DNA of 64,000 bases from an uncultured Bacteroidales bacterium (GTDB lineage: Bacteria; Bacteroidota; Bacteroidia; Bacteroidales; Bacteroidaceae): the NCBI GenBank assembly GCA_902781515.1, contig CACZJU010000002.1, positions 1-64,000 on the forward strand, written 5' to 3'. The stretch's first letter is position 1. Every line of letters starts with the position of its first letter. The notes beneath the pieces were generated by a model. It was not told the DNA's origin. It did not search any database and saw only the letters and a program-made list of their open reading frames with translations. The position numbers and the translations under genes are program-made. Shown piece after piece: positions 41,882 to 49,343 of the stretch.

Positions 41882-42463
41882 ATGAATGCATCGAGTAACT
41901 CAATTACTAAAGAAAAAATGAGCCTAAAAAGGCTTGCAAACATACAATCGGGGGTTTACATAAAGGGGGCCCCCACAGGAAACGTTGCCTGTTTGCAGGT
42001 CAAGGACATCATTCTGTCTTCTCCAGAGAAGACGGCTATCCACGTAGAGTTTTCACCAAAGATTGAAAACTATATTCTTCGCAAAGGTGATTTGCTGTTT
42101 GCCGGAAAGGGCACTACGTACTTGTGTCAAGTATTTAACTTCGACATTCTGGCAATTCCTTCTACCACATTGTACGCTATTCGGCTACGGACAAACAAAG
42201 TTTCTCCAGAATATCTGTGCTGGTATATGAATCATCCCAAGGTTAGGGCTATGGTTAAATCGGCACAAGTAGGGACAGGCTCTCCTTTGATTCACAAATC
42301 GACATTGGAGAATTTGGAAATCATTGTTCCCGACAGAGAGACACAACAACAGATCGTAGAGTTAGCCAACTTACAAAAGCGGGAGGCTTATCTTATTAAC
42401 CAAATAATGGAAAGGAAAACACAAATCACCAATCAGATACTTATTAATGAATTAAATAAATAA
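41882..42463 (+). CDS. Single-TRD HsdS-like specificity protein
   Basis: 193 residues from ATG 41882; the alternative start 41918 (MSLKRLANIQSGVYIKG) removes 12 residues and fits the family start well. One target-recognition domain with VACLQVKDIIL, LRKGDLLFAGKGTTYL, PEYLCWYMNHP, STLENLEIIVPDRETQQQIVELANL, then a helix ending in LINQIMERK. Normal HsdS proteins have two such halves; a full one follows at 45147. It may dimerise to give a second specificity or be a partner of HsdM in its own right. Ends 5 nt before hsdM, first gene of the operon. Confidence 0.8.
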   Translation: MNASSNSITKEKMSLKRLANIQSGVYIKGAPTGNVACLQVKDIILSSPEKTAIHVEFSPKIENYILRKGDLLFAGKGTTYLCQVFNFDILAIPSTTLYAIRLRTNKVSPEYLCWYMNHPKVRAMVKSAQVGTGSPLIHKSTLENLEIIVPDRETQQQIVELANLQKREAYLINQIMERKTQITNQILINELNK

Positions 42464-42468
42464 CAGAT

Positions 42469-43998
42469 ATGGATACGAAAAAAATTAGTCAGGAGGACAT
42501 TAACCGCACCGTATGGAAGGCCTGCGATACGTTTCGAGGAGTGATTGACCCCAGCCAGTACAAAGACTATATTCTTACGATGTTATTCTTGAAGTATGTG
42601 AGTGATGTCTACAAGTCGAAACTGAATGACTATCTTATTAAATATAATGGTGACAAGGAGCGTGCTGAACGTGCCATGCGGCATGAACGTTTTGTCGTGC
42701 CAGAGAGAAGTTCGTTTGATTTCCTATATAATAATAGGAATGCAACCAATATCGGGGAACTGATTGATGAGGCTCTGGCTGACCTTGAGGATGCCAATCG
42801 CGAGAAGATGAGCAGCGAAGACGGCAGCAGTATTTTCCACAACATCAGTTTCAACAGCGCCAACTTAGGTGAGCCAAAAGAAAAGAATGCTCGTTTGAAG
42901 AACCTGTTGCAAGACTTCTGCGATGTGGATTTAGACGAGTCACACTTGGAGAACAACGACATTATCGGTGATGCCTACATGTATCTTGTTTCTACTTTCG
43001 CAGGAGAGGCAGGCAAAAAAGCTGGAGACTTCTTCACGCCAGCAGAGGTTTCTACCCTATTGGCAAAACTGACGAAAAGTAAGCCTGGCGCTCGTATCTG
43101 TGATGTTACATGCGGTTCTGGCTCATTGTTGATTAAGGCGGGCAAGGAAGTAGAGAACAATAATTTCTCACTCTATGGTCAGGAAGTAAACGGCAGCACA
43201 TGGGCGCTCGCCATGATGAACATGTTCCTACATGGTTTCGACAATGCTGTCATTCGTTGGGGTGACACATTGCGTAATCCTAAACTGAAGGTCAACGACA
43301 AACTCATGAAGTTTGATACTGTGGTGGCCAATCCCCCCTTCTCTCTCGATAAGTGGGGAGCCGAGGATGCAGCCAGCGACCCCTATAACCGTTTCTGGCG
43401 TGGCATCCCTCCCAAGAGCAAGGGCGACTGGGCTTTCATCAGTCACATGTTGGAGGTGGCTGACGACAATACGGGCATGGTGGGTGTCATCATTCCTCAT
43501 GGTGTCCTCTTCCGTGGAGGCAGCGAGGGAAAGATACGTCAGTACATCTTAGAGAACGAACATACTTTGGAAGCAGTTATTGGCCTGCCTGCCAACCTAT
43601 TCTATGGTACTGGCATTCCTGCCGCTATTGCCATCTTCCGTAAGGGCCGCAACTCCGAAAACGTGTTGTTCATCGACGCCAGCCGTGAGTATGAGAATGG
43701 CAAGAACCAGAACAAACTGCGCCCGCAGGATATAGAGCATATCGTCACCACTTATCGCAAATTCGCTGATGGCGAGTTGACTCCTGGTGTAGCCGAAGAC
43801 AAATATGCCTTTGTTGCCACCCCTGATGACATCCGAGAGAATGACTATAATCTCAACATTCCCCGTTATGTGGATACTTACGAGGAAGAGGCCGAGATAG
43901 ATATCCCTGCCGTTCAAAAGGAGATAGAGCAGTTAGAGACCGAACTTGCAGAAGTGCAAGCCAAGATGAAAGAGTATTTAAGGCAATTAGGCTATTAA
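42469..43998 (+). CDS. hsdM: Type I restriction-modification methyltransferase subunit M
   Basis: 509 residues. N-terminal helical HsdM_N domain (about 10-160). N6-adenine methyltransferase domain: GDFFTP (186-191), SAM motif VTCGSGSLL (213-221), catalytic NPPF (288-291). The C-terminus is a coiled coil (IEQLETELAEVQAKMKEYLRQL) that contacts HsdS. Methylates adenine in the host recognition sequence. Base composition is close to the core genome here but drops sharply in the next gene. Confidence 0.96.
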   Translation: MDTKKISQEDINRTVWKACDTFRGVIDPSQYKDYILTMLFLKYVSDVYKSKLNDYLIKYNGDKERAERAMRHERFVVPERSSFDFLYNNRNATNIGELIDEALADLEDANREKMSSEDGSSIFHNISFNSANLGEPKEKNARLKNLLQDFCDVDLDESHLENNDIIGDAYMYLVSTFAGEAGKKAGDFFTPAEVSTLLAKLTKSKPGARICDVTCGSGSLLIKAGKEVENNNFSLYGQEVNGSTWALAMMNMFLHGFDNAVIRWGDTLRNPKLKVNDKLMKFDTVVANPPFSLDKWGAEDAASDPYNRFWRGIPPKSKGDWAFISHMLEVADDNTGMVGVIIPHGVLFRGGSEGKIRQYILENEHTLEAVIGLPANLFYGTGIPAAIAIFRKGRNSENVLFIDASREYENGKNQNKLRPQDIEHIVTTYRKFADGELTPGVAEDKYAFVATPDDIRENDYNLNIPRYVDTYEEEAEIDIPAVQKEIEQLETELAEVQAKMKEYLRQLGY

Positions 43999-44017
43999 CG
44001 CAAAACGGATTTACGAT

Positions 44018-45031
44018 ATGCAAAATCTAATCATCAATTTCATGTCCAATTATACATTGAGCATTGCAATGGTTCACTTCATTGCTGCTGTCGTATTGTT
44101 CTACTTAGTCAATTGGGTTGGTGCACGTTCAATATCTGTAGGTTATATGCAGATGTCTATTATTGCAAAAGAAGAAACAGCACCTGCGTTTAATTTTCTA
44201 TTCAAGGTTCTTTCCCCTATTGTATTTCTAGCCCTATTTATCGTTACTGTACAAGTTCTCAACCACAAAGAATTTGTTCAAGCAAGTTATCTTATTGTAG
44301 TATATTATTGGCTGTTTCGTACACTCGTCATTATACTTTTAGGACGTAGGAAATTGACAAATTGGAAATTGCACTTTATATATTGGGTAGCATCTATTGT
44401 TCTGTCAATTTGGATTTATTCTCTTGTCGAACAAGTAGATAAAATATTACCTACTCCTCGCTCTCTATTAGATCAGATGTGGATACTAATAATCATGTTT
44501 CTTTATAACGTGTTTAATAATATAGAACTCTCACGTGCAAGCACGCTAAAACGAAAGGAGGATTATATCTGTCACCAGTATACTTTTTTCAAGAAGAAAT
44601 ATGGTATTATTATATCAAAGCATTGTAGAAACGAATTTTATGAAGCGGCAACTTATTCTATCCTGATATGTGAGAATTTTAACCGCCCAAAGTTTGTCCG
44701 CTGGATTGAGTATTTACGCTTCTTTTTTACCCGAACTCATCATACATTAGGCGTAATGCAGGTACGTACAAATAAATATATCAGTGATGAAGAATCTATA
44801 GTTAAAGCTATTGATATTATAAAACAGGCGGGCCTTAAACATAAGCAAAAAATAGTGACAAAGGAAAAAGAATATAGTTATGATTCTTCTAATTCTGCGC
44901 TCTACGAAATTGCAGGTTCCTATAATTGCAACAACGAGGACTATCAGTCTGAAGTTTGTAGCATCTATGAAGCGATAAAAGATAATTATGACCATATTGA
45001 AAGAGACTATGAAAGCATTGTTGCTGCGTAG
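44018..45031 (+). CDS. Unrecognised membrane protein with lysozyme-like C-terminal signature
   Basis: 337 residues, markedly AT-rich. Five predicted membrane helices: about 12-32, 61-81, 91-109, 119-137 and 152-167. The soluble C-terminal part (170-337) contains a pattern seen in the SLT/GH23 lysozyme superfamily: a Glu in ILICENFNRP (Glu219), GVMQV at 245-249, an acidic helix ISDEESIVKAIDII, then SYN (301-303) and Y309..V313. This resemblance is my reading of short motifs, not a proven homology. It lies 19 nt after hsdM and 44 nt before the disrupted start of hsdS, so it is a structural part of the RM operon. No family name known to me. Confidence 0.75.
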   Translation: MQNLIINFMSNYTLSIAMVHFIAAVVLFYLVNWVGARSISVGYMQMSIIAKEETAPAFNFLFKVLSPIVFLALFIVTVQVLNHKEFVQASYLIVVYYWLFRTLVIILLGRRKLTNWKLHFIYWVASIVLSIWIYSLVEQVDKILPTPRSLLDQMWILIIMFLYNVFNNIELSRASTLKRKEDYICHQYTFFKKKYGIIISKHCRNEFYEAATYSILICENFNRPKFVRWIEYLRFFFTRTHHTLGVMQVRTNKYISDEESIVKAIDIIKQAGLKHKQKIVTKEKEYSYDSSNSALYEIAGSYNCNNEDYQSEVCSIYEAIKDNYDHIERDYESIVAA

Positions 45032-45075
45032 TGAAATAGCGGTGCGAGTATTAGATAAAATGCAGTGTAAATAAA

Positions 45076-45150
45076 ATGAATAAAGACAAACATATACCAC
45101 AAGGCTATAAAGACTCTCCACTTGGCATCATTCCTAGGAATGGGAAGTGA
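45076..45150 (+). pseudogene. Displaced 5' end of hsdS (frame broken by one base)
   Basis: ATG 45076 opens MNKDKHIPQGYKDSPLGII-PRNGK-stop. GYKDSPLGIIP is the standard start of many HsdS proteins, which continue 'xxWEVKKLGDL'. Here the reading is AGG AAT GGG AAG TGA; adding one T after AAT gives AAT TGG GAA GTG AAG AAG, joining exactly the frame of the HsdS that follows at 45147. Confidence 0.75.
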
Positions 45151-46244
45151 AGAAGTTGGGAGATTTGTGCATTGACATTTATTCTGGGAAAAATAAGGTG
45201 CGAGTGGAATCAGGGACTTACCCAGTATATGGTTCTACTGGGATTATTGGCAAAACTGATGAGTACAAATATGATGGAGATAGAATTCTAGTTGCTCGTG
45301 TCGGTGCTCATGCTGGACAAGTTAGTTCTGCATCAGGAAAATATGACGTTTCCGACAATACCATTATTGTTGAGAATAAAGAACACTATTCACAATACTT
45401 TGCTTATCAACAATTAATAGCGGCAAATCTAAACAAATTGGTTTTCGGCTCTGGACAACCTCTTATCACGGCAGGAATGCTAAAACGTATGTATGTTATT
45501 TGTCCGCCTCCAGTAGAGCAAGAAAAGATAAATGCAGTACTTAAACTCTGGGATACAGCCATAGAGAAGCAATCGAAATTGATTGAAAAACTCAAATTGC
45601 GCAAACGCGCATTGATGCAGCAACTCCTTACAGGTAAGAAACGCCTGCCAGGATTTAATGGTGAATGGAAGAAAGTTAAACTTGGGAGTATTGCAGAAAT
45701 TGTTGGTGGAGGGACTCCAAACACTAATATTTCTCATTACTGGAACGGAGGAATTCCTTGGTTTACTCCGACAGAAATTGGCAAAACAAAATATGTGTCA
45801 GAAAGCAAAAAGACGATTTCTGCTCATGGGCAAAATAATAGTTCTGCAAAGATATTGCCAAAAGGAACTATACTATTTACATCAAGAGCAACTATCGGAG
45901 CCAAGGCAATTCTTACCGTAGAAGCGACTACGAATCAAGGCTTTCAATCTTTAATTGTTCATAATAATAACAATAATGAATTTATCTATTATTATCTTGA
46001 CATCATCTTAAAAAACATCAAACAGAAAGCTTCTGGTTCTACCTTTACAGAGATTAGCGCAGAATCAATGAGGAGAACAGAAATAATCATTCCTCCAAAA
46101 GAAGAGCAAAATGCCATAGTCTCTATTTTTGTTAATGCTGACAAGGAAATAGAACTCGCCAACGAGAAGTTAGCAAGCCTACAATCTCAGAAGCGAGGTC
46201 TGATGCAGCAATTATTAACTGGTAAAAAACGAGTAAGCATATGA
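45147..46244 (+). CDS. hsdS: Type I restriction specificity subunit S (two TRDs)
   Basis: 365 residues from GTG 45147. TRD1 (about 1-130: SGKNKVRVESGTYPVYGSTGIIGK, ILVARVGAHAGQV) and TRD2 (about 175-325: VGGGTPNTNISHYWNGGIPWFTPTEIG, TSRATIG) are each followed by a conserved helix ending LMQQLLTGKKR. It sets the DNA sequence recognised by HsdM and HsdR. The natural start is probably ATG 45076 in another frame (see the preceding entry). GTG 45147 follows AGGAATGGGAA, so a protein lacking about 25 N-terminal residues could be made. Its end overlaps the next gene by ATGA (46241-46244). Confidence 0.9.
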   Translation: MKKLGDLCIDIYSGKNKVRVESGTYPVYGSTGIIGKTDEYKYDGDRILVARVGAHAGQVSSASGKYDVSDNTIIVENKEHYSQYFAYQQLIAANLNKLVFGSGQPLITAGMLKRMYVICPPPVEQEKINAVLKLWDTAIEKQSKLIEKLKLRKRALMQQLLTGKKRLPGFNGEWKKVKLGSIAEIVGGGTPNTNISHYWNGGIPWFTPTEIGKTKYVSESKKTISAHGQNNSSAKILPKGTILFTSRATIGAKAILTVEATTNQGFQSLIVHNNNNNEFIYYYLDIILKNIKQKASGSTFTEISAESMRRTEIIIPPKEEQNAIVSIFVNADKEIELANEKLASLQSQKRGLMQQLLTGKKRVSI

Positions 46245-46960
46245 AAAGAATTACAATTATAATAAGTTTCTTTTTGTCATTAGCGACTATTGTTATTCCT
46301 ATTTTATGGGGACAATATCAAAAGGAGTATAAAGAATTGACAATTGAAGAACTAAAAAGAGTCAATACAAACGAATTGTATGGTAAAGATTTTACACTCT
46401 TTATCAATGATTCAATAAAGATGAACAATGGCACCATCGTTGAATATAAGATAACAAATACAGGTAACTCAACTCTTATCGGAGCAGGAGCACAGTCAGA
46501 CGTACTTCTTCCATTCAATAGTATCCCCATAGTAGGTGATTCTGTTTATGTTAAATTGGAGAGCACAAAAATCGCGAAGCTGGATTCTTTAAAGCACTTG
46601 GAATTTAAACAAATTCGTCCACAAGAATCAATCATTGTTTTGTGTGCTACAGCTAACAATACTAAAAACCATCTTTTAGAGATAAATGATCGAGATATAA
46701 AGAATACAAATATTGTTTACAGAGATTACAGTGAAAGAGTAACTACATTTGACAAAATTTCATTGCAAACAAAATGGTCACAAGTTATAGCTTTCATGAT
46801 TAACATTTTGCTATTATTCATAATAGTAATAATGCATATTACAGATGTATCATACGATATAAAGACCCAAAAAGAGAAATTCTTTTATATCGGTTATTGC
46901 ATAATATGGCTTTTGAGCAGTCTGTATATGTGTTCGTTGCCAATTCGATGGCTTTTATAA
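46241..46960 (+). CDS. Unrecognised membrane-anchored protein in the RM operon
   Basis: 239 residues, AT-rich. N-terminal membrane anchor (about 5-23), a soluble beta-rich domain (about 35-175) with VEYKITNTGNSTLIGAG and PIVGDSVYVKLESTKIAKLDSL, then two C-terminal helices (185-204, 218-236). The soluble part looks like an Ig/immunoglobulin-type sandwich, but no family is recognised. Translationally coupled to hsdS by ATGA overlap, followed 55 nt later by another membrane protein. Confidence 0.75.
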   Translation: MKRITIIISFFLSLATIVIPILWGQYQKEYKELTIEELKRVNTNELYGKDFTLFINDSIKMNNGTIVEYKITNTGNSTLIGAGAQSDVLLPFNSIPIVGDSVYVKLESTKIAKLDSLKHLEFKQIRPQESIIVLCATANNTKNHLLEINDRDIKNTNIVYRDYSERVTTFDKISLQTKWSQVIAFMINILLLFIIVIMHITDVSYDIKTQKEKFFYIGYCIIWLLSSLYMCSLPIRWLL

Positions 46961-47015
46961 CATGTAATAAGATATAATAATTTCCTGAAACAATAGCAAT
47001 TTTAGTGTAAATGGA

Positions 47016-47897
47016 ATGGAACTGAATTTATTCATTATAGATTTCTTCACAACAAGAGAATGGGCATCTATTACTCTGATTGCAATATTTGTTCTTCTGT
47101 CTGCAAGGGCAAAAAGCGTTAGGGAGAGTATATTAGGTGTTATAAAAGCATTCTTCCATTGGAAGATACTTCTACCTATTATATGTGCCCAGTTATATTT
47201 GTCTATATTTGCATACACCCTCTATAAATATGGTTTGTGGAATACAACTATTTTGCGAGAGACTATATTCTTTTTGTTCTACACAAGCATAGCGCTTATA
47301 TTAAAATATAACAATGACGATGAACGCATTACAAGTATAAAGGGGATTTTTGAAGATACAGTAAAGGCAACACTGATTATTGAGTTTTATCTTAATATTC
47401 ATACCTTTTCATATGGAGTTGAATTAATCACTCAGTTCATTCTTTCTATTTTATACTTGATGGGAGCATATAATAAACGTGACACAAAAGAGTTGGAGAA
47501 AACATATGATTGCACTCAAACTATATTCTATTGTCTCTCAATATATTTATTAACCTACAGCATTTACATGTCCATAAACCAATGGAGGGAGAATTTTATG
47601 CCACAAAATGTCATATCGCTATTATTCCCTATCGCAGCAACAATAGCATATTGGCCCTTTTTGTATCTATTCTCGGTTATAAAAGCTTATGAAGAATGGT
47701 TTGTTAGAATGAGGTTTGCGTCAAACAAAGAAGAATATGGGTTTAGAAAGAAACAAGTCTTTAAAACCTGTAGAATAAATTTGGGCATGATTAATTTTGT
47801 GAGTAAAGACTTTCATGTATATATACCACAAACACAAGAACAGTTCGTGGAAGACTTAATTAAATCGGTTGAGAAATACAAAACAAAGAAAATATGA
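47016..47897 (+). CDS. Unrecognised polytopic membrane protein in the RM operon
   Basis: 293 residues, AT-rich, about seven to eight membrane helices (near 17-32, 50-70, 83-97, 113-150, 165-190, 195-225) and a basic C-terminal tail (240-293) with CRINLGMINFVSKDFHVYIPQTQEQFVEDLIKSVEKYKTKK. No family is recognised. Its stop overlaps the start of the AlbA_2 gene by ATGA, so synthesis is coupled to the RM system. Confidence 0.75.
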   Translation: MELNLFIIDFFTTREWASITLIAIFVLLSARAKSVRESILGVIKAFFHWKILLPIICAQLYLSIFAYTLYKYGLWNTTILRETIFFLFYTSIALILKYNNDDERITSIKGIFEDTVKATLIIEFYLNIHTFSYGVELITQFILSILYLMGAYNKRDTKELEKTYDCTQTIFYCLSIYLLTYSIYMSINQWRENFMPQNVISLLFPIAATIAYWPFLYLFSVIKAYEEWFVRMRFASNKEEYGFRKKQVFKTCRINLGMINFVSKDFHVYIPQTQEQFVEDLIKSVEKYKTKKI

Positions 47898-49336
47898 TAA
47901 CTAAGGACGAATTACAGGAATTATTGCAAAGTACTGAGACTTATCGGGTAGAGCGTACAACCTCTACTGGAGATATGGACAAGTTTCAGGAAGCCATTTG
48001 TGCCTTTTCCAATGACTTGCCAAACTCCCGAAAGAATGGATATTTAATTCTTGGGGCTCACGATAATGGTAAGTTGTCAGGACTAAAAGTAGATGATGCC
48101 TTGATGAAAAAGATTGCGGCTATACGTTCTGATGGAAACATCTTGCCATTACCAATCATGTCTGTTGAGCGTTTTGAGTTTCCTGATGGTGATTTGCTTG
48201 TGGCTGAGGTTTCCCCTTCTTTGCTACCTCCCGTTCGCTATCGTGGAAGGACTTTTGTGCGCGTTGGTCCTCGTCGGGATATTGCAACAGAAGCCGAAGA
48301 AAGAATATTATTAGAACGTAGGACTTCATATATGGCGACTTTTGATGCTATGCCTTGCCTGGGGGCAAGCATCAATGATGTTGATACAAACTATATCAAA
48401 CAGGACTATCTTCCACAGGTGATTGATACTGAAGTGTTAGCTAATGATAAGCGCGATATAAAAGAACAATTGGCTTCCATACATCTATATGACCTGACAC
48501 ATGATTGTCCGACTAATGCTGCTATCATTCTTTTTGGCAACAATCCACGTCATTTCTTGCCAGGCTTTTATATCCAATATGTTCGCTTTGCAGGGAATGC
48601 CATCGGAGGACAGGTACTCAATGAAAAGCGATTCCAAGGACCACTCTATCGACTTCTGCCCGAACTGGAGATGTTTGTAAGTAATGCCATTATCACTCAA
48701 AGGCCTGTTGCCATAAGTCTGTTTCGGGAAAAGGCAGTTATCAACTATCCCAATAATGCGCTACGCGAATTGCTGATGAATGCGTGTATGCATCGTGATT
48801 ATCAGTCGAACATGCCTGTTCGTCTATATCAGTTTGACGACCATATTGAAATTATGAATGCTGGCGGTCTGTATGGTGAGGCCCGCCCTGAGAATTTCCC
48901 TACTGTGAATGACTATCGGAATCCTATCATAGCTGAAGCCATGAAGGAAATGAAGTACGTTAATATGTTTAATCAGGGTATCAGGCGTGTTCAAGAAATG
49001 CTTCGAGACAACAACAACAAAGAAGCTGTATTTGATGTCTCTAAGTTAACTGTTTTTGAAGTAAATGTTTTCTCAACAGTTAATGATGTCCCTCAAGATG
49101 TCTCTCAAGATGTCCCTCAAGGTGGCACCCAACATGGCACTCAACATGGCACTCAAGGTGATACCCTTGATATTTGGATAGAGACTCAGATAAAGAAAAA
49201 TCCAAAAGTGACAACTGAGGAATTGGCGAAAGTAAGTGGGTTAACTTCTAAAACTATTAAACGACACATCTTAAAACTAACCCATATTAAATATGTGGGA
49301 AGTGGTTATAGTGGACACTGGGAAATAGAAAAATAG
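47894..49336 (+). CDS. AlbA_2 (Schlafen-like) ATPase-domain protein with C-terminal wHTH
   Basis: 480 residues. AlbA_2 domain at about 14-135 (NGYLILGAHDNGK, YRGRTFVRVG). HATPase_c_4-like domain at about 285-375 with NALRELLMNACMHRDY (N-box) and IEIMNAGGLYG. A low-complexity hinge (398-421) built of DVPQ/DVSQ and GTQH repeats is coded by 12-nt tandem units. A winged helix ends the protein (425-478, TTEELAKVSGLTSKTIKRHILKL). Such proteins are widespread as putative regulators and in defence loci, often beside type I RM genes; a DNA/ATP-dependent regulatory or effector role is inferred. Sits 7 nt before hsdR. Confidence 0.87.
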   Translation: MITKDELQELLQSTETYRVERTTSTGDMDKFQEAICAFSNDLPNSRKNGYLILGAHDNGKLSGLKVDDALMKKIAAIRSDGNILPLPIMSVERFEFPDGDLLVAEVSPSLLPPVRYRGRTFVRVGPRRDIATEAEERILLERRTSYMATFDAMPCLGASINDVDTNYIKQDYLPQVIDTEVLANDKRDIKEQLASIHLYDLTHDCPTNAAIILFGNNPRHFLPGFYIQYVRFAGNAIGGQVLNEKRFQGPLYRLLPELEMFVSNAIITQRPVAISLFREKAVINYPNNALRELLMNACMHRDYQSNMPVRLYQFDDHIEIMNAGGLYGEARPENFPTVNDYRNPIIAEAMKEMKYVNMFNQGIRRVQEMLRDNNNKEAVFDVSKLTVFEVNVFSTVNDVPQDVSQDVPQGGTQHGTQHGTQGDTLDIWIETQIKKNPKVTTEELAKVSGLTSKTIKRHILKLTHIKYVGSGYSGHWEIEK

Positions 49337-49343
49337 GTCAAAT

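Noticed and set aside
44018-45031. Firm call as a lytic transglycosylase
   Set aside because: Only short motifs match; overall homology cannot be shown by reading alone, so it is reported as a resemblance.
41882-46244. Inversion-based hsdS phase switch
   Set aside because: No recombinase gene and no long inverted repeats between the two hsdS genes were seen; only the shared LMQQLLTGKKR helix repeats within the large hsdS.
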